A DNA stretch of 64,000 nucleotides from Alnus glutinosa. Lineage: Eukaryota > Streptophyta > Magnoliopsida > Fagales > Betulaceae. Of this stretch, positions 49,762 through 60,512 are shown piece after piece. The stretch lies in assembly GCF_958979055.1 (NCBI RefSeq), contig NC_084891.1, forward strand, positions 9,254,001 through 9,318,000, read 5' to 3'. A program made the translations under genes and the position numbers. How positions within the stretch are numbered: position 1 is the first letter of the stretch; each line of letters opens with the position of its first letter. The notes under the pieces are model-generated. The model searched no databases, had not been told where the DNA came from, and was given only the letters and a program-made list of their open reading frames with translations.

Positions 49762-49969
49762 TTTTCTTAAATATAGGGAAGAGAACCAATATAGGGAAGG
49801 GATTTGATTCATACACAACACCATCACAACAACCACACAACAACCTTTCACATGAGGGTGGGCCCCGGGAATCTATTGCTAGCACTCTAATGTATCTTAA
49901 TTGTGTAAAAGTTGTGCATTTTTGGTTGTGCAAAATCATTTTCCTATAGTAAAGTATTGAAAAATAAAA

Positions 49970-50210
49970 TAAAATAATAAAATACTAAAAAGTGAAAGAG
50001 AGAAATTTACGGTAGTTTGACCATAAAAAATAAATAAAGAGATGAGAAAGAACCATAAATGGCAAGGGCAAAATTTTAAACCTTTTGTTGGTACTTTTGC
50101 AGGAGATTCCCTCATTAAAACTCATGTGAACCCAAGCGGAAAAGTCGCCTCCAAGATATTCTGTCCTTGTTTGCAAGAGAGAAAAAGGAGAGAGAGAGAG
50201 AGAGAGAGAG
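49970..50210 (+). promoter_or_regulatory. SOX4 upstream block
   Basis: Homologous to 45650-45929, with a shorter (GA)n leader (about 50190-50210) touching the ATG. Intact-looking promoter DNA in front of a broken gene. Confidence 0.6.
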
Positions 50211-50553
50211 ATGGCACTTGCCGGCGAAGAAATCGACGTAATTGTGGTGGGTGCAGGAATCATAGGCAGCTCCACCGCCTACGAAATGTCCAAAAGGGGT
50301 CAGAAAACCCTTCTACTCGAGCAATTCGATTTCTTGCACCAGCGGGGCTCCTTTCACGGCGAGTCTCGCACCATACATGCAACCTATCCGGAGGATTACT
50401 ACTTTCCGATGGTCATCGAATCATACAAACTCTGGTAGGAGGCCGAGTCCCAAATCGGCTACAAGGTCTACTTCAAGGCCGGACATCTCAACATGGGCGA
50501 CTCCCACGACAAGAGCATGCGTGGCATCATAAACACCTGCCGCAAACACTCTG
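50211..50553 (+). pseudogene. SOX4: N-terminal oxidase fragment
   Basis: MALAGEEIDVIVVGAGIIGS to YKLW is open, then CAG is TAG (50436-50438). Similarity continues through NTCRKHS and stops at a T-run (50553). The flavin-linking and C-terminal regions are absent. It overlaps in gene content with the start of SOX5, so the two are separate copies, not one interrupted gene. Confidence 0.9.
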
Positions 50554-51120
50554 GTTTTTTTTTTTTTAAAAAATATTAATTCCTATGGTTTTTTTTTTAA
50601 TATTAATTCTGGGGAGGGCTGGGGAGGTACAGGGAGGGCAGTGGTTCTAGAACCGGCGAGGAACGGCAAAATAGGGCCTGGATCTCCTCTCTTTGTGCCG
50701 ACACCGAGGTAGCCGGCGAGATTTGGCGAGGAACGTCAAAACAGGGCTTGGATCTCCTCTCTCTGCGCCGACGCCAAGGTAGCTGGCGAGATCCGACCTG
50801 GATCTCCTCTCCCTGCAATGACACTGAGGTCGTCGGTGAGATCCGGCCTGGATCTCCTCTCTATCCACGTTGAGGTCGCCGACGCCATCTCCTCTCTAAC
50901 GACGCTAAAAAAAAAAGAATCACAAAGATTCAACCAAAAAAATAAGAATTACAAAGAAATGATGCAGAGACCAAAAAAAAAAAAAAAAATGATAAAATGT
51001 TCGGAAAAAAAAAAAGAAAGAAAGAAAGAAAGAAAAAGAAATAGAGACAAAAAGAGTGATTTGTTTAATTATAAGTGCTTTGTTTTAACGAGGATGGATA
51101 AAAGAGAGAGATAAAGGAGG
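50554..51120. repeat. Spacer with a short tandem repeat
   Basis: A GGATCTCCTCTC-centred unit recurs at about 50679, 50749, 50799 and 50849 (spacing 70, 50, 50), with GCCGGCGAGAT and GAGGTCGCCG phrases. A-rich simple DNA follows (50990-51040). No protein recognised; long minus-strand frames here are repeat artefacts. Confidence 0.65.
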
Positions 51121-51149
51121 GAAATTAGAAACGCCCCGGAGGGAAAATT

Positions 51150-51452
51150 CCCTCCAACGCCTTTCAGGTATGCAAATAATTTCAAATTGGCAACGTGCCA
51201 AATCTGCACATCGCCAATTAGTGACATGCCACCTTTGACACGTCGTTAAATAACAACGTGGCAAATATACCATGTCACTAAATGTTTTTAATTTTGAAAA
51301 AGTTTAAATAACAATTAGCGACTTGCCATATTTGCACGTCACCAATTATTGACATGGCATCTTTGATGCGTGGCAAAATAGTGACGTGGCAACTTTGATG
51401 GGTCACTAGTTAGCTACGTGTCAAATTGACAGGTCACAAAATTTTCAAATCC

Positions 51453-51487
<35 letters not shown>

Positions 51488-51739
51488 TAAAAAATTAAAG
51501 TAGTGACGTGGTTTATTTGCCACGTCACTAATTGGCGACGTGTCAATAATTCATGTCACTAATTGGTGACATGTCAATAATCCATGTCACTAATTAGTGA
51601 TGTGGACATTTCGCGACATGCCACTTTTGAACACGTCATTAATTAGCGACGTGGTATATTACCCACGTGGTGAAATTGTGACGTAGCTACAGTTTCGGTT
51701 ACTGTAGCCATGTGGCAAAATGTAAGTTTTTTCGTAGTT
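51150..51739. mobile_element. CACTA-like right end with CACGTCACTAATT repeats
   Basis: An array of (A)TTAGTGACGTG / CACGTCACTAATT words in both directions, with a (GA)n run at about 51452-51482. The terminus, read inverted, CAACTACGAAAAAACTTAC...TTTTGCCACATGGCTACAG, closely resembles the left terminus at 52807. It ends exactly where SOX5 begins. Confidence 0.7.
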
Positions 51740-52756
51740 GAGCAACCTATCTGGAGGTGTACTACTTTCCGATGGTCATCGAGTCATACAAACTCTGGCA
51801 GGAGGCCGAGTCCCAAATCGGCTACAAGGTCTACTTCAAGGCTGAACATCTTGACATGGGCAACTCCAACGACAAGAGCATGCGTGGCATCATATACACC
51901 TGCTGAAACAGTCAATCTCGCATGAAGTTTTTGACCGCCGCCAACTGGTCGACAAGTTTTCGAGAAGGTTCGATATCCTGGAGAATTGGATTGTTGTGTT
52001 TAGCGGAGTGATAAAGCCAACCAAGGCAATGTCCATGTTCCAGGCCTTGGCATTTCAAAAGGGTGTTGTTCTAAAGGACTGCATGGAAGTGAAAGATATT
52101 AGAAAAGAGGACATTAAAGGGGGCGTATGGGTTTACACCAGCAATGGTGAAAAGTTTTGGGGTAAAAAATGCGTGGTGACAATTGGGGCTTTGACGAGAA
52201 AGTTAGTTAAAATGGTAGTTGAGCTTGAACTGCCTATACAACCCTTGGAGACTGTGGTGTGTTATTGGAGGATTAAGGAGGGCAATGAAGAAAAGTATGC
52301 AATAGGAGGGGATTTTTCAACGCTCGCCTGCTACGGGGGCCCGTATGTATACAGCATGCCGTCGTTGGAGTATCCGGGGTTGATAAAGATGGCGGTGCAT
52401 AGGGGCATCCGTGTGACTAGGACAATAGGCCATGGGGGCCAAGAATATTGGTGTTGGGGTCTTTGAAACAATCAGTTGAGGAGAGGTGGTCAGGTATGGT
52501 TGATTCCGGGGCCTCTATGGCCATGCAATTGTGTATGTATTCGATGACACTCGATGAGGATTTTGTGATTGATTTCTTTGGTGGGGAGTTTGGGAAGGAT
52601 GTTGTGATGGGAGGTGGGTTTTCTGGGCATGGGTTCAAGATGGGGCCGATGGTGGGGAGGATACTAGCTGACCTTGTGCTTACTGGGGAAGCAAAAGGGG
52701 TGGAGTTAAAACACTTCAGGATTCCAAGTCTCTACTGTGCTATTGATCATGAATAA
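51740..52756 (+). pseudogene. SOX5: 5'-truncated, frameshifted oxidase copy
   Basis: Begins inside codon 55 or so of the family (ATYLEVYYFPMVIESYKLW). A TGA follows IIYTC (near 51903), with frameshifts after it. A readable part is at 51996-52400 (GVIKPTKAMSMFQALAF ... YWRIKEGNEEKYAIGGDF), then a frameshift near 52405. The C-terminal part at 52448-52756 keeps LCMYSMTLDEDFVIDF and [13 protein letters not shown]. The last codons are deleted, joining HFRI to 3' UTR sequence. No promoter or start codon. Confidence 0.92.
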
Positions 52757-52806
52757 AAAACCATTTGCATGTGTGTAACAAAAACTATATGGTCACATTT
52801 GTGGCC

Positions 52807-53290
52807 CACTACAAAAAATTAGGGTTTTTGCCATGTGACTATAGTAACCAATACTATAGCCACGTGGCCATGTGTGTTCATAGACCAGGTTGCTAACTTA
52901 TTCAGTGCCATTGTACCACGTGGCCATGTTGCGACGTGCTTATGTGGCCACATCGCCACATGGCCACGTGTCATAGTGTCACGTCGCTACATGGCTACGT
53001 GTCCTAGAGCCACATCGCCACATGGTCATGTGTTCTAATCCCAAGTTGCCACATTGCCACGTGTCATAGAGACACGTGTCATATATCCACGTAGCTAAAT
53101 GGTGAAGTGGCCACACCAGTATGTCGCTAAATGTTGTAATTTTTTAATAAAACAAAAATGTAATTTTTTAGTGACATAAGAGAAAATGCCATGTGGCAAA
53201 CCAACGACATGCCATAATCAACACGTGGCGTTTTTGGCGACTGGCGCCTGTTGCTTGTGGCACGTCGCTAATATATTAAATATATAATAT
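52807..53290. mobile_element. CACTA-like left end with CACGTGGC repeats
   Basis: Terminus CACTACAAAAAATTAGGG, then many CCACGTGGC / GCCACGTCGC words to about 53275. Same family as 51150-51739, but the two termini point away from each other with SOX5 between them. No coding, and the far end is not found. Confidence 0.7.
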
Positions 53291-53804
53291 ATTTATTTGT
53301 TGATGCATAATTATTTAAATAATATATTTGACATACTAAAAATATAAAAAATGGTATACTTCCCAATGTCTATTTTTTTTTTTACTAGAAGTTAGTTACC
53401 AAATGATGTGTACTTTACATATAAAATAAATACTTTAAAAAATAAATACAACTTTTAATTAATACTACGTACATATTTTGGTATATTCTATGGTTTGAAC
53501 CCTAACCCTAGTTTAGTATTTATATAGCATATATACGTATGGTTAGGATATACATTTGTGTACTATATATATATATATATATATAGTATATATACATTAA
53601 AAAATATATTTGTTTTAATTAATACTATGTACATAATTAATAGTATATATACATAATGTATATATACTATTAATTATTAAAGCATTAACCCTAATTTAGT
53701 GTTATATATAGTATATATACGTAGGGTTAGGGTTTAGGGTTGTGTACTACACATATAAAATATATACTTAAAAAAATAAAACAATTTCCAATATATTAAT
53801 ACTA
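53291..53804. other. AT-rich spacer
   Basis: Contains (AT)n (about 53563-53586), repeated TATATACAT phrases and two short telomere-like words (ACCCTAACCCTA near 53502; GGGTTAGGGTTTAGGG near 53724). Too short to be a telomeric block. No gene. Confidence 0.5.
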
Positions 53805-53932
53805 TATACATAAACAGCAGTTGTACTTGTCTGGTACGCATAAGAAAGTGAATGCACAAGTTCCTGAGGATCATCTGCAGAAAAGCCAACCTCGTCAAAT
53901 AAAACATGGTAATGTGTTGGGCTTGTGGTCCC
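53805..53932 (-). pseudogene. AGO4-clade Argonaute PIWI fragment, 3' part
   Basis: Minus strand: GTTSPTHYHVLFDEVGFSAD then PQELVHSLSYAYQTSTTA. It includes the His of the PIWI catalytic DDH set (HYHVL) and the region that follows in AGO4/6/9 proteins. It ends near 53805 without the usual APICYAHLAA. The sequence continues across copia B at 61890: the codons before it (CAHAGMI) lie on the far side of the element, and the 5-bp duplication GTCCC is shared. Confidence 0.9.
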
Positions 53933-55231
53933 TGTTAGTATTATTGGCCTCATTCTGTTTGGACAAAATCACTTGTATGTAAAAGATGCTATTTTACAAG
54001 GGATTCCGCTATTCAGAAGAGTTTCAAAAGATTCAGCCTGCAAGTCAGAAAATCTTCGGTTCCCTGTCAACCGTCCGGATGATCGTGCCATCCCGTCCGG
54101 ACGCCCATCTGTCCACTGTTCCATTCGTTCGGATGATGTGCCATACCGTCCGAACGCCCGACAGACCAAGCATCATCCGTCCGGACCTTCACTGTTTCGA
54201 GAAACTACTGTTCCAGCTTGCATCCGTCCGGACGTCTCAGCAGCCCGTCCGGATGCCTCTCAGTGATCGATCAGCTTCAGATTCTTTCCAAGTTCAATTT
54301 AAGGGAAGATTGCTTCAACCGTCCGGACGACGTGGATTCCTATCCGGACGCTCATACATAAGGCAAGAATCTCAATTCAAATGTCACCGTCCGGACGACA
54401 GTCAGCCTAGGTCCGGACGCGCGTTCAACAGTTAAGGAAATTGCCAATTCGACTTCAACCATCCGGACGACTGCCTATCATGGTCCAGACACGTGCACAG
54501 CAGATATGGAAATTGCGTGTTGAAGTTCAGCCGTCCGGACGCTCATCCGCCATGGTCTGGACGCGCGAAGCCTTATGTGGAAATTACTTGCAGCGGACGT
54601 GCGATCGTCCAGACGACAGTGTCTAACCGTCCGGACGCGACTCTTAAACATGAAAGATTTCTCAGCGAAATTTTCAGAAAATCTGTCGCACAATTTTCTG
54701 TTCGGACGGGCCTTGTCCACCATTCGGACGACACCCGCATATATCACTACAGTCGCCCATTCTGTTCCTCAGCCTATAAATAGAGGCCCCTGGGCATTGA
54801 GAACTGACAGAATTCAGTATTGCATTCCACAAGTGCTCAGAGACGATATTTTCCTCTGAAGCCATTGCAAGTGTGTTGTTGCTGCGCTACATCTGAAGTC
54901 TATCTTAGGGGTCGGCCTTAAGATAAAGGATTCCATTGAAGACCCCTTTAGGTAGGAGACCTGGTTGGGAAGCGTTCGTGTTGGGTTACATGTTAGAGAG
55001 CAAGGTACGACCACTGCATCGGGTATATGTGAGTGTTACTATCTTGTATCTAGCTTTGTCTTCTGAATAGTGGATATCCTGGGTTTGGCTGCCCCGGAGT
55101 GGTTTTTCTATTAATTGAGTTTCTACTTCGTCAACAAAAATCTCTGTGTCATTTAATTTCTGCATTATTATTTTTGTTGACACTTTGTGCACACACTTGC
55201 TGTTTATTTTAGAAGTCAATTTCAATTTTCA
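53933..55231 (+). repeat. 5' LTR of copia copy B
   Basis: Starts TGTTAGTATTATTGG, ends TTTTCA. U3 (about 54065-54730) is packed with CGTCCGGACG and variants. TATAAATA is at 54775-54782. Confidence 0.95.
54775..54782 (+). promoter_or_regulatory. TATA box, 5' LTR copy B
   Basis: TATAAATA about 45 bases after the last palindrome-like site, in the same context as at 512 and 61432. Confidence 0.7.
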
Positions 55232-55233
55232 AT

Positions 55234-55245
55234 TGATATCAGAGC
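55234..55245 (+). other. Primer-binding site, copia copy B
   Basis: TGATATCAGAGC: one mismatch from the initiator-Met tRNA complement seen in copy A (TGGTATCAGAGC). Confidence 0.85.
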
Positions 55246-55297
55246 TTGGTACACTCTGGTTAGATTCATTTCTTGAGTGTTATTTTTGACTTCTATC

Positions 55298-58200
55298 ATG
55301 TCTAATTTGAGTATGGATAAACTTGATTCTATTTCTCATGATATGTCTGTTCATAAAACCATGTTCATTAAGCCTATCATGTCTCATAATCATACTCATT
55401 CTATTTGTGGGGATAAAGGGGCAAATCAGTCTATACCTACATGTCACCACTATGGAGTTACTGGTCATATTTGCCAAAATTGTTTCCAGATTAGGTCTCG
55501 AAAACCTTGGAACAAAACTCTTGTCCCTAGAAAAGGTGAATCAGGTTTTGAAGAGCAAGTCAATATGTTGAGTGATCAAGTTAAGCTCATTAGTGAGAAG
55601 TTAGCATACCTCACCCTTGATGAGCAAAGATTTGTCCTGGTCAATAATCATAAGAAAGCTTCCAAACAAATCTGGGTCAAAAAGGAAGATAATCTGTGTT
55701 TAGTTTCTCATACTACACTAAAAATTCTTGATACTTGTTTGTGGTATTTGGATAGTGGCTGTTCTAAACACATGACAGGTGACAAGACCTTACTAAAGGA
55801 AGTTCAGATGGGCAAAGGTGGACGGATCACCTATGGAGATGGGAGCCAATCCAAAGTCATTGAAAAAGGAATCATCGACATTCCAGGCCTCGGAACATCT
55901 CAGGAAGCTCTGTATGTAGAGGGGCTCAAGGCAAATCTCCTCAGCATCAGCCAATTTTGTGACAATGATTTGGTGGTGTGATTCTCCAAGAAGGAAAGTA
56001 ACATATTTGACAGCAGTGGCAAATGGCTTATAGGGGGTAAAAGAACTGCCGACAACTGCTATGGTCTTCCTGGTCTCACTACAGATCCTCAGATCTTCTG
56101 CAATAAAGCAACCATAGATGACAGTGAGCTGTGGCATCGGAGGTTAGGGCATCTAAATTTCTCTGACATGTTAAAAATTGCAGGCAAAGAAATTGTTAAA
56201 GATCTGCCCAAAATGGAGAAGACTGGGAAAGAAATCTGTGGTTCTTGCCAACTACGGAAACAAACTCGAGCAGCCCATAAGAAGACCTCAGGTATTCAAA
56301 CTTCCAGAAATTTAGAATTGCTGCACATGGATCTCATGGGTCCCACTAGAACTGCTAGTCTAGGTGGGAAAAGATATATTCTGGTTATTGTGGATGATTT
56401 CTCTTGATATTCTTGGGTTATTCCTCTTCGGGAAAAATCAGATGCTTTTGATGCAGCTCAGCATTTGTTCAAGAAGATTCAGGTTGAGCAAAACCGCCAG
56501 ATTATGAGAATCCGCAGTGATCATGGAAGAGAGTTTGAAAATTCCAAATTCGAAAAATTCTGTCTCTCATATGGAATCAAGCAGGAATTTTCTTCTCCTA
56601 TCACTCCTCAGCAAAATGGAGTTGTTGAAAGAAAGAACAGGGTTATTCAGGAGATGGCTCATGTGATGATCCACTCAAGGAATCTTGCTCAACATTTCTG
56701 GGGAGAAGCAGTAAACACTGCATGCCACATTATAAACAGAGTCTATCTGAGGCCTGAAACAAACAAGACTCCCTATGAAATTTGGCGAGGTAAGAAACCC
56801 ACGGTAAAGTACTTCAAAACTTTTGGAAGTAAATGCTATATCCTTCGTGACAGGGAGACTCTTGGGAAGTTTGATTCCAAGAGTGACGAAGGTATATTCC
56901 TGGGATACTCCACAAATAGTTGTGCCTACAGGGTCTTCAATAAAAGGATAGAGACTGTGATGGAATCCATAAACGTGGTTATTGATGATGAAGAAGTTGA
57001 GAGACCAAGCAGCAGTGAAGACAATCAGCTCGATTCAGTTGATCCAGCTCCAACTGATATTATTAAGTCTTCTCCGAACATGTCTCTAGATGAATCTCCT
57101 TCGGCTTCGGATACCACTCCCACTACTTCCGAAGATGAGGATACTTCTGCTAATCAGCCTAAGCGATCATGGGTGAAGTACAATCATCCTCCTCAGCAGC
57201 TTCTTGGAACCATAGATGAAGGGCGTAGGCTAAGAAGCAGAGTCATTCAGCCTACCTATGAAGTAGCTAATCAAGTCTCCTACAACTGCTATCTTGCTCA
57301 GACAGAATCCAAGAAAGTTGATGAAGCGCTACTGGATGAAGGCTGGGTGATTGCAATGCATGATGAGCTCCATCAATTCACCAAAAATGATGTCTGGACC
57401 TTGGTTCCCCGTCCTGCCGAACAGAATATCATTGGTACCAAATGGATCTTCAAGAATAAAACTGATGAGCATGGTACTGTTATTCGGAATAAAGCTCGTC
57501 TTGTTGCACAAGGATATACTCAGATAGAGGGTGTAGACTTTGATGAAACCTTTGCCCCGGTTGCCAGGTTAGAATCCATCAGAATTCTTCTCTCTATTAC
57601 TTGTCATCTTGGTTTCAAACTATATCAGATGGATGTATAGAGTGCATTTCTAAATGATGTTCTTCAAGAATACGTCTACGTAGAACAGCTGAAGGGTTTT
57701 CAAGATCCTCATTATCCCCATCATGTGTACAAACTGAAGAAGGCATTATATGGGCTTAAGCAGGCTCCTCGAGCATGGTATGAGCGTCTCACCACTTACC
57801 TCCTGGCTAAGGGGTTTACAAGGGGACAAGCTGATCGAACCTTGTTCATCAGGCAACAAGGTACTCACAAACTCATTGCTCAAATTTATGTTGATGACAT
57901 CATTTTTGGAGCTACATTAGACTCTCTTGCCCATGAGTTCTCTGAAGAGATGAAGCAGGAATTTGAGATGAGCATGATTGGTGAGCTGAACTACTTCCTT
58001 GGCCTTCAAGTCAAGCAAACTACTGAAGGCATCTTCATCTCTCAGTCCAAGTATGCTAAGGATCTGGTCAAACGATTTGGTTTGGATGGAAAGAGTCGTG
58101 GCCGCACTCCCATGAGCACCAGTGTCAAGATTAGCAGTGATCTTCCAGGAAAATCTGTTGATCCATCCCTTTACAGAAGTATGTTAGGAAGTCTCCTGTA

Positions 58201-58831
58201 TCTTACAGCCAACCAACCAGACATTGCTTTCAGTGTTGAAGTTTGTGCACGCTTTCAAGCAAATCCGAAGGAGTCCCATCTCACTGCAGTCAAGCGTATC
58301 ATCAGGTATGTCAATGATACCCTTCTCTATGGAATTTGGTATTCTAGAGAAACAAATCTTGTTGTTGCAGGATACTCTGTTGCAGACTGGGCTGGAAATG
58401 CTGATGATAGAAAGAGCACTTCAGGAGGATGTTTCTATGTGGGGAACAATCTTGTAGCATGGATGAGCAAGAAACAAGCCTCTATGTCTCTCTCCACTGC
58501 TGAGGCTGAGTATATTGCTGCGGGTAGCTGTTGCACCCAGTTATTGTGGATGAAGACACTGCTAGGCGACTACGGATTCTCTCAGGATACTATGATTATC
58601 AACTATGATAATACTAGTGCTATCAATATTTCCAAGAATCCTGTTCAGCACTCTCGGACCAAGCACTTCGACATCAGACATCACTTCTTACGTGATCTTG
58701 TGGAATCCAAGGTAGTTTCTCTCTCGTTCATCCCCACTGAAAACCAATTGGCTGACATTCTTACCAAACCTCTAGATGGTAGCAGGTTTGAGTCCCTTCG
58801 GAAAGCCATTGGTGTTTGTGTCATGTCATAG
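55298..58831 (+). pseudogene. gag-pol of copia copy B, one frame with three stops
   Basis: A single frame of 1178 codons runs from MSNLSMDK to the end of RNase H (GVCVMS), broken only by TGA 55979, TGA 56405 and TAG 57638. The zinc knuckle has lost its second Cys (CHHYGVTGHICQNC). Protease LDSGCSKHMTG, integrase (HMDLMGP, SDHGREF, NGVVERK), RT (YVDDIIFG) and RNase H (DWAG, STAEAEY) are present. Only about 47 codons precede the knuckle, so the gag capsid-type domain is missing, as in copy A. It is nearly intact but not functional as it stands. Confidence 0.94.
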
Positions 58832-60512
58832 ACATGATGTTCCATGCTAGGATGAAATTTTTGTCCTCTGATAGCATGATGTTGTAAAAAAAATAAAAAA
58901 ATAAAAAAAATTGGGAGTTTGTAGCAGGTTGGTCCCTTCTAAGGTATGTCAGCTCTCTCATGTATTTTACTTGGATTATTAGTTCACTATGCATTGATGA
59001 ATTATTCTTACATATGGTTCAGAACATAAGTCTGACATATGCAAAGGTTTCCTGCTCACTTGTAATGATTGATAGCTTTTTTCCTTATGAGATGAAAATG
59101 TGCACTATCCAAATACTCCCCTAAAGGTACATCTTTCCGTCTTTGACTTTGTGTTTCTAATGGTGCGTTTGGGTATCGAATATTTCGAATATGAATAATA
59201 TTCAGAATCTGATCACGGATTTCAAAGCAATGAAAATGTGTTTGGATGTTGAATATAATTTAGATTCTTTTGAATATGTGTTTGGGTGTTGAATTTGGAA
59301 GATTGAAAAAAAGTGTTTTATAATAGTATAAAGTGATTGGAAATGATTGGATTGTATGAAAAGTTGTGTATAATGATTGGTATGATAAAAAATAATAATA
59401 AAAAATATATGATGGGTTTTAAAAAAGTGTTTTATAATAGTATAAAATGATTGGAAATGATTGGATTGTATGAAAAGTTGTGTATAATGATTGGTATGAT
59501 AAAAAATAATTAAAAAATATATATAATGGGTTTATTCAAACTATTCAAGTGACCCATGGGTTTTATTCAACTTGGATCCGGGTATGGGTTTTTGAATAAA
59601 AACCCGGTTCGAATATTAAATATCACTACGAACCAAACGCACCATAAGAATTTTTGGATAAGAGATGATGTTTTTGTTAAGATGGCCAAATTGACCACAT
59701 GCTAGTTAAACCTAGAACCTAAAAACTCTGGCATTCCCTCTAGATTGCAGCACCATAAGATTCAAGCAGTAAATCATATGAATTATGCACTTTAAATTGT
59801 ATATTCACTGCTTATGTGCTGAATTTGCTATATGTCTTGCCCTCTACGTGCAAGTAAAAATTTTACCTTGTCCTTCATGGTACAAGTAAAACTGTTTGGT
59901 GCTGCATCTCAGGGGGAGTGTATCAAATGAGGGTGACTAGGCCCTAGTAAGTTATAAGGTTTGACTTTTGGCTTATCTTCCACCTATTTTCTCTCTTGTC
60001 TAGGAAATCTGGTTGCTATTTGTCAAAATATTGAAAGTCATACTTATGGGCAAAGTCTTCACACACTCACACATTGCATGAGCAAATAACGCTATTCTCG
60101 TTACTCTGTTTGTAAGGGAATCTTTGCCTATCTTACCCTTGTCTATCGACTATATGTTTGCATAATTTTGACATGCTTTGTGACTAATTTCTCAAGACAG
60201 GGATACATGCTTGTGCTTTTATACTTGTGAGGGACCTAACCATGTTGCTCCTCTTTCTACCGTTCAGCTTGATGTTTTCTTTTTCGTCATTTCCTTTTTG
60301 TTTGTAAAACTGTTGGACTAATATTACTCTGTTTCCCGAGTCCTTCTAAGACCGTTAGAGGGAGTAATTTTTATTTTAGTTGGTGTTTATTTACTCTGTT
60401 TTACCCTTTGTCCCTTTGTGATAAAAATGGGGAGTAATTTTTGACTTGGACCAGGAATGTATTTCCAAACCGGTCAAGTGATTTTTGTCCCAGAATGACC
60501 AAAGGGGGAGTT
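58832..60512 (+). other. Copia B pol-to-LTR spacer
   Basis: Homologous to 5856-7034 of copy A, with a MITE added at 59160-59645. No env-like frame seen. Ends in the purine tract AAAGGGGGAG. Confidence 0.75.
59160..59645. mobile_element. MITE with GGTGCGTTTGG ends inside copia B
   Basis: Termini ATGGTGCGTTTGG and CCAAACGCACCAT are inverted. Copy A lacks the whole block at the matching point (about 6176). Inside, a unit of about 110 bases with GAAAAGTTGTGTATAATGAT is repeated twice (about 59306-59530). The target duplication is unclear. Related elements lie at about 47685 and 48893. Confidence 0.8.

Noticed and set aside
50603..50933. Minus-strand frames with REEIQ phrases
   Set aside because: They come from a short tandem repeat, with no family similarity.
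53500..53745. Telomere-like CCCTAA words
   Set aside because: Only two or three repeats each, scattered in AT-rich DNA; not an interstitial telomere.
54065..54730. Regularly spaced palindromes resembling a CRISPR array
   Set aside because: Spacing is irregular, the repeat is 10 bp, the DNA is an LTR of a plant retrotransposon, and no cas genes exist.
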